64,000 bases of DNA from Streptomyces sp. B21-105. Its GTDB lineage: Bacteria; Actinomycetota; Actinomycetes; Streptomycetales; Streptomycetaceae. The notes below the pieces were generated by a model. The model ran no database searches and was not told where the DNA came from. It saw only the letters and a list, made by a program, of their open reading frames with translations. Made by a program: the position numbers and the translations under genes. Below, piece after piece: positions 9,901 to 20,036 of this stretch. Within the stretch, counting starts at the first letter, position 1. Each line of letters opens with the position of its first letter. The stretch spans positions 1,240,001 to 1,304,000 of the forward strand of contig NZ_JARUMJ010000001.1 in the NCBI RefSeq assembly GCF_036898465.1, read 5' to 3'.

Positions 9901-10725
9901 AGGCCCGAGGGCGACGACTGGCCGCGCCTGTGGTGGTGCCCTACGGGAGCCTTGACATTCCTGCCCCTCCACGCGGCCGGTCACCATACCGACCCCCACG
10001 ACGACCCCGGCGACGGCCCCGACGACGGCCCCCGGAGGACGGTCGTCGACCGGGTGGTGTCCTCCTACACGCCGACCCTGCGAGCCCTGCTGGAAGCCAG
10101 GCGCAGAGCCCCGGAGGCATCCGACCGCGCCGCGGACGGGCGAATGCTCCTGGTCGCGATGTCACAGACTTCCGGGCGGGAACCGCTCCAGGCGGTACGG
10201 CAGGACATCGACGTGCTCACGTCTGCGCTGCCCGACCGGCTGACCCTGCTCGAGAACGCGGACGCGACATGGGACGCGGTGAAGTCCGGGCTGCTCGAGC
10301 ACTGTTGGACACAGTTCAGCTGTCACGGCGATCAGAACATCCTGGATCCGCTGGCAGGAGGCCTGACCCTGTTCGACAAGACCCTCACGGTCGGTGACCT
10401 CAGCGCACTCAGCCATCGCGGTGAGTTCATCTTCCTGTCGGCCTGCAAGAGTGCGGTGGGCAGCCCCAGAATGCCGGACGAGGCCCTGACGATGGCCGCG
10501 GTGCTGCACTACACCGGCTACCGGCATGTCATCGCCGCGTTGTGGTCGATCGCCGACGACACGGCGGCGGACGTCGCCCGGCTCGTCTACCGGGAACTGG
10601 TCTCCGAGGGGGTCCTGCATCCCGAGAAGGCGGCCCACGCGCTGCACACCGCGCTGCTGCGACTCCGTGAGGACCGCGGTCTCCCCGCGAGTTCCTGGCT
10701 CCCCTTCACCCATACAGGTCCGTGA
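6919..10725 (+). CDS. TPR-repeat protein with C-terminal CHAT (caspase-like) peptidase domain
   Basis: A large cytoplasmic protein (1,268 residues from ATG 6919). Residues about 180-800 are degenerate TPR units, each with a DLDEAVRL-like helix, a P.DHP turn and a YLSNLA-like helix. The last 300 residues are a CHAT domain: LWWCPTGALTFLPLHAAG, the catalytic His1136 in FSCHGDQ and Cys1176 in FLSACKSAVG, then DEALTMAAVLHYTGYRHVIAALW. CHAT proteins are separase/caspase relatives; several are cleavage effectors in stress or phage-defence pathways. Both catalytic residues are present, so activity is plausible. The start is uncertain: ATGs at 6844 and 6931 are in frame, and none has a strong ribosome site. 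Two small genes follow closely and may form an operon with it. Confidence 0.85.
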   Translation: MRSSMDMFEVSPERLHLMVKQRLLTFFAHGDPSGVLAPDTVALAARLVRMTSLSVEGPPVEVAATAAWVHWIRWQLLGADEHSTDFQLALELFGRLASVDVEWLPYELRPLYAPSEADDSSPHLLSARAGVLLTHSLASGDEGALDEAIGLLREAGAAGPDWSALVEANLGAALQIRHSRRRDPADLAAAIDLLAHAVELSPHDAIHLSNLSTALAARARSSGSAADLDEAVRLVGRALEVTPPSHPDRVDYLSNLATTLVDRFERGGMLEDLDRAVEAARHAVAGADFSHPNRHLHMSAHSKALRARFERLGNADDIDETIAAQRANLAATAAHHPHLASAKSALGIALAKRFDQLEVMDDVDEAIGLFESAGDFSALGAALAQRSRRSGDVADLDRAIATLNQAIDGYRGKGAPSDVHADLGNLGSAHIGRFMRIGDSRDADDAVDQLRKAVGAAPDPLQRAPYLSNLCHALQVRHDHSGRLADLDEAVRAGTLAVAAMPEDHPYRIGYLSNLALVLRTRFLRTFDEEDISKAIAYDQEAVAAVPASAPERPRLLSNLGGALATRFNRDGTQADLEAALDALREAVHTTPPGHPFESVHLYNLGAALATRHEQRGRGEQRKKGERDERTADLDEAVRLLRRSTRVAPADHPERAKYLVGLGGALGRRYAATHRPEDAAEAEDVLSRAARTVSAAVSCRIDAASMWCALAAEREDWPAAVQSAETAVGLLPLLAWRGAEQADSQHQLRRFAGEARFAAACALQSDSPARAVELAEQGRGVMWSRLLDTRTDLSALRETAPDLAARLDHLRMLLDAPVQPSSPPSPGQPQGDAAPPDRSALAREWDDLVEQVRQIDGFTDFLKPHGIDRLLSLGDEGPVVLVNISSLRCDALIITEGQLRVRPLPKVTEKELSEQANSYLGALLDVELAADAMLQARETFDSSDRDWAATTAYTTARDELHHARTERETVLASVLEWLWDRIAEPVLTDLGFVNRPEGDDWPRLWWCPTGALTFLPLHAAGHHTDPHDDPGDGPDDGPRRTVVDRVVSSYTPTLRALLEARRRAPEASDRAADGRMLLVAMSQTSGREPLQAVRQDIDVLTSALPDRLTLLENADATWDAVKSGLLEHCWTQFSCHGDQNILDPLAGGLTLFDKTLTVGDLSALSHRGEFIFLSACKSAVGSPRMPDEALTMAAVLHYTGYRHVIAALWSIADDTAADVARLVYRELVSEGVLHPEKAAHALHTALLRLREDRGLPASSWLPFTHTGP

Positions 10726-10786
10726 CGCCCCGCGCCGCGGACACCCGCATCGGTCCTTGAACCGACAGCCCGACAGGAGGAACGCC

Positions 10787-11137
10787 TTGACCGTCGCGCA
10801 TCACGAACCCGCCCCCTACGCCGAGGCCACGGATCCCGCCTACGCCGAGCGGGCCGCGGAGACCTTCACCCTGCGCGAGGCCGGTCCCGGCCTGCTCGTG
10901 CTGAGCGGTCCGTGTCCGCGGTGCGCCGCGCCGCTGGAGGTGCCCCTGCCGCACATGGTCTTCCGGGGGCTGGACGGCATCCTCGCCCTGTTCCGGCCCT
11001 CCCAGCGACGTCCGGCGTCGGACACCCGTGACGAGCCTGTGGCGTGCGCGTGCGACGAGCATCACCCGGACCGGCCGGAGGGACGCAAGGGGTGCGGCGC
11101 CTACTGGGTGCTGCGGATCTCCGGCTGTGACGCCTGA
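10787..11137 (+). CDS. Small zinc-ribbon-like protein, unknown function
   Basis: 116 residues from a TTG start at 10787, chosen because AGGAGG lies six bases upstream. It has a CPRC pair in GPCPRCAAPLEVPLPH (about 43-58) and a second Cys cluster, VACACDEHHPDRPEGRKGCGAYW (about 86-108), a pattern expected for a Zn ribbon or treble-clef fold. There is no catalytic motif and no membrane segment. It begins 61 bases after the CHAT gene, and its stop shares one base with the next start (TGATG), so translation of the two small genes is coupled. I do not recognise a named family; a role as an adaptor or sensor for the CHAT protein is only an inference from position. Confidence 0.7.
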   Translation: MTVAHHEPAPYAEATDPAYAERAAETFTLREAGPGLLVLSGPCPRCAAPLEVPLPHMVFRGLDGILALFRPSQRRPASDTRDEPVACACDEHHPDRPEGRKGCGAYWVLRISGCDA

Positions 11138-11754
11138 TGCCGACCGTCGGGCCCGGCGACGGCGCCGTACCCGCGGACCTGCGCGCCGCACAGGAGCGCC
11201 GGCGTCTGCTGGAGGCGGAACTGCCCCGGCTGCGCGAGGCCGCCACCGCCTGGCGCAACGCACTGGGTGCGCTGCTGGCGGGGCTCATCGGGTTCAGCCT
11301 GGTCCGCGGTCGGAGCGACGTGGGCCAGCTCGCCCGCTTCTGGGCCGTGACCGTCGGCGTACTGCTCCTGCTCGCGCTGCTCGCGGGTCTCGCTGGGGCA
11401 CTTCTGCTGGTGCGGGCGGCTCACGGCCGGCCCACCGTCGTACCCGTGAGCCAGGTGGAGAACCGCGCGGTCGCCGATCACCTGGAGGCCCGCTCCGCCA
11501 CCGCCGCGCTCAGACGCGGCATCGCCCTCACCCTCCTCTGCGTCGGACTGCTCGTCACCGCGGTCGCCACGACCTGGTACGGGCCGCCACGCAAGGGTCC
11601 CGCGATCCGTGTCGACTCGCCTTCCGCTTCCGTCTGCGGCTCGGTGGTGCGTCTCGACGCGGGCACGGTGGTCCTCGACACGACGATGGGCGAGGTGAAG
11701 GTCGTACTCGACGACGCGACAGCCCTGAGCCCGGTCGACGCGTGTCCGCCCTGA
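11137..11754 (+). CDS. Small membrane protein, unknown function
   Basis: 205 residues. An N-terminal helical stretch rich in Arg and Glu is followed by hydrophobic segments at about 43-58 (ALGALLAGLIGFSLV), 66-92 (FWAVTVGVLLLLALLAGLAGALLLV) and 128-147 (GIALTLLCVGLLVTAVATTWY). The tail of about 55 residues (VCGSVVRLDAGTVVLDTTMGEVKVVLDD) looks like a small beta domain and is probably outside the membrane. Its start overlaps the preceding stop by one base. Together with the CHAT and zinc-ribbon genes it makes a cytosolic peptidase, a small adaptor-sized protein and a membrane component. No family was recognised. Confidence 0.75.
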   Translation: MPTVGPGDGAVPADLRAAQERRRLLEAELPRLREAATAWRNALGALLAGLIGFSLVRGRSDVGQLARFWAVTVGVLLLLALLAGLAGALLLVRAAHGRPTVVPVSQVENRAVADHLEARSATAALRRGIALTLLCVGLLVTAVATTWYGPPRKGPAIRVDSPSASVCGSVVRLDAGTVVLDTTMGEVKVVLDDATALSPVDACPP

Positions 11755-11962
11755 TGTCACCGGGGCAGACCGGGCCGCGGCAGACCGGGCCGCAGCCGTA
11801 GCGTCCTGATCTCGGCTCACGCCGAGGGAGGTGTCCGCCGACCTGTCGTCCCGCGGAGAACCCTTCGCCCCCGAGGGACCCGCCCCGTGGTGGCCGGGCC
11901 GGACGGCCCGGAGGCGACCGGATACAGTGCGCGAGACGGCAGCCTGGTCCGAGAGGGGAAGC

Positions 11963-13192
11963 GTGCCCGACACCCGACCCGCCGACAGCGCGGCGCGAGC
12001 GCCGCGGCAGAGCCGACTGCACCGCTTGATGCGCTACATCCCCCTGATCGCCCCCGTCCTGCTGTGGGCCGTGCCGTGCTGGGTGCTCCTTTACAACGGG
12101 CAGCACTGGCCGCTGCCCGTCACACTGGCCGGCACCGCTCTGTTCGTCCTCGGTCTCGCCGCCATGCCGCTCGCCATGGCGCGCGGCCACGGCCGGCGTC
12201 AGCAGGACCGGGCGGCGATCGTCGGTGACACCCTGCTGGGCACGAGCTGGGTTCTGTTCACCTGGTCCGTTCTGCTCGGCGTCCTGCTGCGGCTCGCCCT
12301 GACCGTGGCCGGCGTCGGCGAGAGTCAGGACCGGGCCCGCATCGTCACCTGGGCCGTCCTCGGCGTGAGCGCCGTGCTGCTCGGCTGGGGCTACGCGGAG
12401 GCCCGCCGCGTGCCGCGCGTGCGCCGGCTCGACGTGCGACTCCCGCGACTGGGCGCCGGGTTGGACGGCACCCGCGTCGTCCTCATCACCGACACCCACT
12501 ACGGCCCGCTCGATCGCGCCCGCTGGTCGGCACGGGTATGCGAGACGGTGAACACCCTGGAGGCCGACCTGGTCTGCCACACCGGCGACATCGCGGACGG
12601 CACGGCCGAACGCCGCCGCGCCCAGGCCGTCCCGCTCGGTACCGTGCGGGCCACCCGGGCCCGGGTGTACGTCACGGGCAACCACGAGTACTACAGCGAG
12701 GCCCAGGGCTGGGTCGACCTGATGGACGAGCTGGGCTGGGAACCGCTGCGCAACCGCCACCTGCTGCTCGAACGCGGCGGTGACACCCTCGTGGTGGCCG
12801 GCGTGGACGACGTCACCGCCGAGTCCTCCGGCCTGGCGGGTCACCGCGCCCACCTCGCCGGAGCGCTGAACGGCGCCGACCCCGACCTTCCCGTCCTGCT
12901 CCTGGCACACCAGCCCAAGTTCATCGACCGAGCAGCGGCCGCCGGCGTCGACCTCCAACTCTCCGGCCACACCCACGGCGGCCAGATCTGGCCCTTCCAC
13001 CACCTGGTCCGCATCGACCAGCCCGTCGTCGCGGGCCTGAGCCGGCACGGCGCCCGCACCCTCCTCTACACCAGCCGCGGCACCGGCTTCTGGGGCCCGC
13101 CGTTCCGCGTCTTCGCCCCCAGCGAGATCACCCTCCTCGTGCTCCGCTCCCCGCACCCGCCCACCTCGACGCAGCACTCGGCGGGGCTATGA
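11963..13192 (+). CDS. Membrane-anchored metallophosphoesterase
   Basis: 409 residues from a GTG at 11963, with GAGGGGAAG just upstream; longer in-frame starts to 11831 lack a ribosome site. The first 145 residues contain about four hydrophobic helices. The calcineurin-like domain follows with every metal-binding motif: DTHYG (Asp177), GDIADG, GNHEYY, LLAHQP and GHTHGGQ. This arrangement is that of YkuE-type membrane phosphoesterases, which act on membrane-derived substrates such as UDP-sugars or lipid phosphates; the substrate here is unknown. It lies 208 bases after the small membrane gene and may be transcribed separately. Confidence 0.9.
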   Translation: MPDTRPADSAARAPRQSRLHRLMRYIPLIAPVLLWAVPCWVLLYNGQHWPLPVTLAGTALFVLGLAAMPLAMARGHGRRQQDRAAIVGDTLLGTSWVLFTWSVLLGVLLRLALTVAGVGESQDRARIVTWAVLGVSAVLLGWGYAEARRVPRVRRLDVRLPRLGAGLDGTRVVLITDTHYGPLDRARWSARVCETVNTLEADLVCHTGDIADGTAERRRAQAVPLGTVRATRARVYVTGNHEYYSEAQGWVDLMDELGWEPLRNRHLLLERGGDTLVVAGVDDVTAESSGLAGHRAHLAGALNGADPDLPVLLLAHQPKFIDRAAAAGVDLQLSGHTHGGQIWPFHHLVRIDQPVVAGLSRHGARTLLYTSRGTGFWGPPFRVFAPSEITLLVLRSPHPPTSTQHSAGL

Positions 13193-13236
13193 CGCCGGCC
13201 GGCGGCCCCAGCTGAGCTTGTTCTTCAACTCCTGAG

Positions 13237-13373
13237 CCGGACTGCGCGAAACGGATCGTCGGTCAGCGGGTCGACCGGCCGGTCACGGTGGACGAGAAGG
13301 TCCAGGCCGTCGCCGACCTGACCCGGGACGACGAGGTCGCAGCCCACTGGATGCCCGTCATAACCCGTTGACG
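13237..13373 (+). pseudogene. Short internal relic of a hypothetical protein
   Basis: About 45 codons read AKRIVGQRVDRPVTVDEKV, then QAVADLTRDDEVAAH and a short unrelated tail to a TGA at 13371-13373. There is no start codon with a ribosome site, and the hydrophilic helical style is that of the middle of a longer Streptomyces protein. I recall similar strings in DUF6192-type plasmid-associated proteins, but I cannot verify that. It is best read as a fragment left by deletion between the phosphoesterase and the MFS gene. Confidence 0.4.
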
Positions 13374-13404
13374 GGCGCGCCGCTCAGTCCCGACGATCAG
13401 GCGC

Positions 13405-14652
13405 ATGCCTGCCGCCCTGGCGCCTCTGCGCCACCGCCCGTTCCGTCACCTCTTCATCGGTACGACGGCCAACCTGCTCGGCAACGGAGTGGCGCCGATC
13501 GCCCTCGCCTTCGCCGTGCTCGACGCCACCGGCTCGGTCGGCTCACTCGGGTTGGTGGTCGGCGCCCACTCCCTCACCGGCATCCTCTTCCTGCTGTACG
13601 GCGGGTTGCTGGCGGACCGACTGCCGCGCGGCCCGCTGCTCGTCGCCAGCAGCGTGGTCAGCGCCGCCAGCCAGGCGGTGGTCGCCGCCCTGGTCCTCAC
13701 CCATAGTGCCGCCATTCCCTTGCTCATGGTGCTCGCCGCGGTCAACGGGGCGTCCAGTTCCTGCTACCAGCCCGCCGCCCAGGCCCTGCTGCCCCAGACC
13801 GTGCCGGCCGAGTCCCGCCGCGCAGCCCTCGCGCTCTCCCGGATCTCGGGCAGCAGCGCGACGATCGTGGGTGCCTCGCTGGGCGGCGTACTGGTCGCCG
13901 CGGTCGGCCCCGGCTGGGGACTCGCCGTCGACGCGCTCACCTTCGCGCTCGCCGCCGCGTTCTTCGCGCTGGTCCGCGTCCAGGTCGCGCCGCCCGAGCC
14001 CAGCCGCGGCGTGGTGCATGAACTGCGTGTCGGCTGGCAGGAGTTCACCTCCCGCACCTGGGTGTGGGTGATCGTGGTGGCCTTCTGCTTCCTCAACGCC
14101 GGCCTCACCGCCTCGTTCACCGTCCTGGGGCCGGCCGTCGCCGACACCACCACGATCGGCCGTACCGGCTGGGGCCTGGCCGTCGCAGCGTCCTCCCTCG
14201 GCGCGGTCGCCGGCGGCATCCTGTCGCTGTACTGGCGACCCCGGCGTGCGATCCTGACCGGCTGCGCGCTGATGGGCCTGACGGCGACGACTCCGCTGCT
14301 GCTCGCGCTCGCCCCGCACACCTGGCTGCTGGCCATCGCCAACTTCGTGGCGGGCGTGGGCGCCGAGCAGGCCGGCGTCGCCTGGTACACGACTCTCAAC
14401 GAACAGATCCCCGAGGACCGCCTTGCTCGCGTCTACGCCTACGACGACCTCGGCTCCTATCTCGCGCTCCCGCTCGCCCAGTTCGCCGCCGGACCCGCCG
14501 TACTCCTCCTCGGCCTCCACACCACCCTCTACGCGGCCGGCGCGCTCATTCTCCTCGCCACCCTCGCCATGCTCGCCACCCCCTCCGTCCGCGCGCTGGC
14601 CCTGAGGACCCCAGAGCCGCTGCCCGCCTCCGAAGATCCGGTGACGGGCTGA
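13405..14652 (+). CDS. Major facilitator superfamily exporter
   Basis: 415 residues with about twelve hydrophobic segments. The family loop 2-3 motif appears as GGLLADRLPRGPLL after the second helix, and the N-terminal half carries VVGAHSLTGILFLLYGG. The overall style is that of the MFS drug-efflux branch related to macrolide exporters (MefA-like; FRHLFIGTTANLLGNG at the N-terminus). It is a single gene with no regulator next to it. The substrate is unknown. The start at ATG 13405 directly precedes the first amphipathic segment. Confidence 0.88.
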   Translation: MPAALAPLRHRPFRHLFIGTTANLLGNGVAPIALAFAVLDATGSVGSLGLVVGAHSLTGILFLLYGGLLADRLPRGPLLVASSVVSAASQAVVAALVLTHSAAIPLLMVLAAVNGASSSCYQPAAQALLPQTVPAESRRAALALSRISGSSATIVGASLGGVLVAAVGPGWGLAVDALTFALAAAFFALVRVQVAPPEPSRGVVHELRVGWQEFTSRTWVWVIVVAFCFLNAGLTASFTVLGPAVADTTTIGRTGWGLAVAASSLGAVAGGILSLYWRPRRAILTGCALMGLTATTPLLLALAPHTWLLAIANFVAGVGAEQAGVAWYTTLNEQIPEDRLARVYAYDDLGSYLALPLAQFAAGPAVLLLGLHTTLYAAGALILLATLAMLATPSVRALALRTPEPLPASEDPVTG

Positions 14653-14883
14653 GCACAACCCTGACCGTGAACAACCACAGGTGGATGGTGTTTCGGGCCG
14701 AACCGCCACTGCCGACAGGCGAAGTCGGCTCGTTGTCCGCCCCTTCCTGTCCAGCGTCTCCAATACGGAACCGTGCTTCAACGCGCCAGGAAGGAGAACA
14801 CCTGCTGACGCGCGGCGAACGGTGACGTCGACAAAGTGGAGCCAGGATGATCGATCCCGGCCCCACTCCGTGGTGCGGTCGGG

Positions 14884-16254
14884 TCACTGGAACTGTGCGA
14901 AGAACCTCCAGATCTCTGCCTTGGTCCAGGTGGTGACGCCGCTCTCGCCGGAGGAGCCGTCGACCGGACCGGGTATGTGGCCTCCGTCGAACGCGGCCCA
15001 CTGGACCGGGTAGCCGGCACGGCAGCCCGAGTAGGCGGTGGTGATGTGCGTCCGGCTGCCCGGCGCGGGCTCGCGCGGGCTCTGGGGGGTGCAGCCGTTG
15101 TTGCGGACGAACCTGTCGCGCAGGGACCGTCCCTGCGCGATGTTGAGGACGGAGTCGCTGACGCCGTGGATTCCGAAGTAGGCGATGGGCTGGGTGCCAC
15201 CGCCGCACCCGCTGATCTCGGCGCCGGAGAAGACCGCTACGGCCCTGAAGACGTTCGCCCGGCTGCACGCGAGTGAGTAGCTCATACCGCCGCCCCAGCT
15301 GAAGCCCGTGGCGAAACGCTGTGCCGGGTTGACACAGAGGCCGCCCTCGATCCGCCGGATCATGTCGTCGACGAAGGCGACGTCCTCACCGCCCGCATTG
15401 GCCCAGCCGTTGCCGAGGCCCTGGGGTGCGACGAGGATCGCGGTGTTGTTCGCCTGTTCCTGCTGGCCGTAGTAGGACCAGGCGTTCCCGCTCGTGCCGC
15501 CCGAGGCGACGTCGCCGGCGGTTCCACCCCGCCAGTGGAACGCGAAGATCAACCGGTAGCGGTGGTTGTTGTCGTAGTTGGCGGGAACCCTGAGGATGAA
15601 GCTGCGGGTCTTGCCGCCGCTCTGGATCGTGTGCGTACCGCTCGCCAGGGTCGGGGCGCTGCCGCAGGCACCGCCACCGCCGGACGACAGCTTGATCATC
15701 TGCCATTGCTGATTGGCGCCGCCCCAGTCGGTGTACTGGACGACGTTGCCTCCGTCGGCGGTGGAGGCGCCCTGCACCTCCACCGCCTTGCTGCTCGTGC
15801 GGTTGATCAGCCGGACGTGGCCGGCGTCGGAGTCGGCCAGCCGGAACTGCTGGTTGCCCCCGTTGTGGTCGGCCCACTGCTGGATCGCGGCGCCGTCGGC
15901 GCCGGAGGCTCCGGCCACGTCGAGAACCTTGCCCGAGTGCCGGGCCTTGAGCCGGTAGAAGCCGCCGCCGGAGTCCACGAACTGCCACTGCTGGTCGGCT
16001 CCGTCGTTGCGCGTCCACTGGCTGACCCGCGCGCCGTCGGAGGTGGGCGCGCCGGGGACGTCCAGCGCCTTGCCGCTGTTGCGATTGACCAGGACGTACC
16101 AGGCATTGGTGTCCACCGTCGCCGCGTCGGCGGGCGCCGGATTCGCCACGGCGAGCATGCCGATCGCGAGGGCGGCCGTCAGCACGGCGGCGACCCGGGA
16201 CCACCAGCGATGTCGTTGTGGAGGGGCGGGGGAAACCGCACCGTAGGTCCTCAT
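14884..16254 (-). CDS. Secreted ricin-lectin/CE1-type esterase (feruloyl esterase or PHB-depolymerase-like)
   Basis: 456 residues. A signal peptide (about 1-45, ending ADAATV) is followed by a beta-trefoil lectin module (about 48-190; repeated [27 protein letters not shown] and NQQWQ units) and an alpha/beta-hydrolase of the LpqC/CE1 kind. Catalytic residues visible are Ser319 in GFSWGG, Asp367 in HGVSDSV and His426 in GGHIPG. Such enzymes release ferulate or acetate from arabinoxylan or cleave polyesters; the xylanase context favours feruloyl or acetyl-xylan esterase. It starts only 34 bases after the xylanase stop, with AAAGGG upstream, so the two are probably cotranscribed. Its lectin module is the sister of the one in the GH62 enzyme at 18446. 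Confidence 0.85.
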   Translation of the reverse strand: MRTYGAVSPAPPQRHRWWSRVAAVLTAALAIGMLAVANPAPADAATVDTNAWYVLVNRNSGKALDVPGAPTSDGARVSQWTRNDGADQQWQFVDSGGGFYRLKARHSGKVLDVAGASGADGAAIQQWADHNGGNQQFRLADSDAGHVRLINRTSSKAVEVQGASTADGGNVVQYTDWGGANQQWQMIKLSSGGGGACGSAPTLASGTHTIQSGGKTRSFILRVPANYDNNHRYRLIFAFHWRGGTAGDVASGGTSGNAWSYYGQQEQANNTAILVAPQGLGNGWANAGGEDVAFVDDMIRRIEGGLCVNPAQRFATGFSWGGGMSYSLACSRANVFRAVAVFSGAEISGCGGGTQPIAYFGIHGVSDSVLNIAQGRSLRDRFVRNNGCTPQSPREPAPGSRTHITTAYSGCRAGYPVQWAAFDGGHIPGPVDGSSGESGVTTWTKAEIWRFFAQFQ

Positions 16255-16288
16255 CGATGCACCCTTTCGTTTCGGTGGGCAGGTCCCG

Positions 16289-18274
<1,986 letters not shown>

Positions 18275-18308
18275 CTAGCTTGTGGCGTCAAAGCTTCCGG
18301 GAATTCTT

Positions 18309-18320
18309 CGAAACATTTCG
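18309..18320. promoter_or_regulatory. CGAAA-N2-TTTCG inverted repeat, putative xylan-responsive operator
   Basis: This is the best-formed copy of the CGAAA/TTTCG motif in the divergent promoter, 126 bases before the GH62 start. A related CGAA-N3-TTCG copy lies at 30277-30287 before the GH10-GH62 fusion gene, which argues for shared control of the xylan enzymes. Confidence 0.5.
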
Positions 18321-18324
18321 AGAC

Positions 18325-18370
18325 GCCCCCTCCTTCCCCTCCCCTCCCCTCCCCCCTCCCCTCCCTTCCC
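18325..18370. repeat. Pyrimidine tract of CCCCT repeats (G-runs on the minus strand)
   Basis: About 46 bases of almost pure C and T with repeated CCCCT/CCCTT units; the minus strand carries at least five runs of four or more G separated by single A. Such a strand could fold into a G-quadruplex. It lies between the putative operator and the GH62 ribosome site, probably in the 5' untranslated region. Confidence 0.6.
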
Positions 18371-18445
18371 GGCACGTCCGCTCAGCGGTTCACCGGGGTC
18401 GTCCCGTTTCCCACCGTTTCCCACCCCGCAAAGGAGGCCCTCCTC

Positions 18446-19924
18446 ATGGCGCTTCACCGCCCGTCCCCGGTCCGTCTGAGACGATTACTCGCCGTTCTCG
18501 CGCCTTTGCTGTTCCTGGCCACCTTCCTCGGCGCCCAGCCCGCCGGCGCGGCGACCGTCGACCCCGACGCCTCGTACGTGCTGGTCAACCGCAACAGCGG
18601 CAAGGCCCTGGACGTCTACAACCTGGCCACCGAAGACGGCGCCCGCATCACCCAGTGGACCAGGAACGATCAGAAGCAGCAGCAGTGGCGGTTCGTCGAT
18701 TCCGGCGGTGGCTACTACCGCATCGAGTCCCGTCACTCGGGCAAGGTCCTGGACGTCCACAACTGGTCCACCGCGAACGGGGGCTCGATCGTCCAGTGGG
18801 CCGACCTCAACGCCGCCAACCAGCAGTGGCGGCTGGCCGACAGCTCGGACGGCTACGTGAGGTTCATCTCGCGCCACAGCAACAAGGCCCTCGAAGTACA
18901 GGGCGCCTCCACCGCCGACAACGCGAACGTCGTCCAGTACGACGACTGGGGCGGCGCCAACCAGCAGTGGCAGCTCGTCAAGGTCGGCGCCGGCGGCCCC
19001 GGCCCCGGCCCCGGCACGTGCGATCTTCCGTCGTCCTACCGCTGGACGTCGACGGGCGCGCTGGCGCAGCCCAAGCCGGGGTGGGTCTCGCTCAAGGACT
19101 TCACCGTCGTTCCCTACAACGGCAAGCAACTCGTCTACGCGACGACGCACGACACGGGGTCGAAATGGGGCTCGATGAACTTCGGCCTGTTCACCAACTG
19201 GTCGGAGATGGGGTCGGCCGGCCAGAACGCGATGTCGAACTCCACGGTCGCACCCACGCTCTTCTACTTCGCGCCGAAGAACATCTGGGTGCTCACCTAC
19301 CAGTGGGGCGGGACCGCCTTCTCCTACCGAACGTCGAGCGACCCCACCAACCCGAACGGCTGGTCGTCCCAGCAGGTGCTCTTCTCCGGAAGCATCTCCG
19401 ACTCCGGAACGGGACCCATCGACCAGACGCTCATCGGTGACGGGACGAACATGTACCTGTTCTTCGCCGGTGACAACGGCAAGATCTACCGGGCCAGTAT
19501 GCCGATCGGGAACTTCCCGGGCAGCTTCGGCTCGACCTCGACAGTGATCATGAGCGATACGAAGAACAACCTGTTCGAAGCCCCGCAGGTCTACAAGTTG
19601 CAGGGCCAGAACCGCTACCTCATGATCGTCGAGGCGATCGGCTCGCGGGGCCGCTACTTCCGCTCGTTCACGGCGACCGGCCTGAACGGCTCATGGACCC
19701 CCCAGGCCGCGACCGAGAGCAATCCCTTCGCCGGCAAGGCCAACAGCGGCGCCACGTGGACCGACGACATCAGCCACGGCGAGCTGATCCGCACCGGCCC
19801 CGATCAGACCATGACCGTCGATCCCTGCCGTCTGCAGTTGCTCTACCAGGGGCGCAGCCCCAACTCCGGTGGTGACTACGGTCTCTGGCCCTACCGTCCG
19901 GGTCTGCTGACACTGCAGCGCTGA
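18446..19924 (+). CDS. Secreted alpha-L-arabinofuranosidase, ricin lectin + GH62
   Basis: 492 residues. A signal peptide (about 1-36, ending PAGAAT), an N-terminal beta-trefoil lectin (about 38-183) almost repeat-for-repeat like that of the esterase at 14884, a Gly/Pro linker, and a GH62 catalytic domain (about 190-492) beginning [13 protein letters not shown]. Candidate catalytic acids are Asp218 in LKDFTVV and Glu378 in LFEAPQVY, whose 160-residue spacing suits the family. GH62 enzymes remove arabinose side chains from xylan outside the cell. The layout matches the S. coelicolor GH62 enzyme with a CBM13. AAAGGAGG lies before the ATG. Codon 14 is TTA (18485-18487), the rare leucine codon read by bldA tRNA, so translation may be tied to development. 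Confidence 0.93.
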   Translation: MALHRPSPVRLRRLLAVLAPLLFLATFLGAQPAGAATVDPDASYVLVNRNSGKALDVYNLATEDGARITQWTRNDQKQQQWRFVDSGGGYYRIESRHSGKVLDVHNWSTANGGSIVQWADLNAANQQWRLADSSDGYVRFISRHSNKALEVQGASTADNANVVQYDDWGGANQQWQLVKVGAGGPGPGPGTCDLPSSYRWTSTGALAQPKPGWVSLKDFTVVPYNGKQLVYATTHDTGSKWGSMNFGLFTNWSEMGSAGQNAMSNSTVAPTLFYFAPKNIWVLTYQWGGTAFSYRTSSDPTNPNGWSSQQVLFSGSISDSGTGPIDQTLIGDGTNMYLFFAGDNGKIYRASMPIGNFPGSFGSTSTVIMSDTKNNLFEAPQVYKLQGQNRYLMIVEAIGSRGRYFRSFTATGLNGSWTPQAATESNPFAGKANSGATWTDDISHGELIRTGPDQTMTVDPCRLQLLYQGRSPNSGGDYGLWPYRPGLLTLQR

Positions 19925-19963
19925 CGGCGTGACACGAGTCCGGCCCCGGCAGGGGACCGGCCT

Positions 19964-19992
19964 GGCGGGCTCGGCGCAAGGCCGAGCCCGCC
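19964..19992. terminator. Strong hairpin terminator after GH62 gene
   Basis: A perfect 12-bp stem (GGCGGGCTCGGC with GCCGAGCCCGCC) closed by a five-base loop, 39 bases after the GH62 stop. It lacks a T-run, as is common for Streptomyces terminators. It can also serve the CHAT remnant that ends at 20037 on the other strand. Confidence 0.8.
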
Positions 19993-20036
19993 ACAGTCCC
20001 GCGGCACTTCTGACGCTGTCGCAGGCCCCGGGGTTC

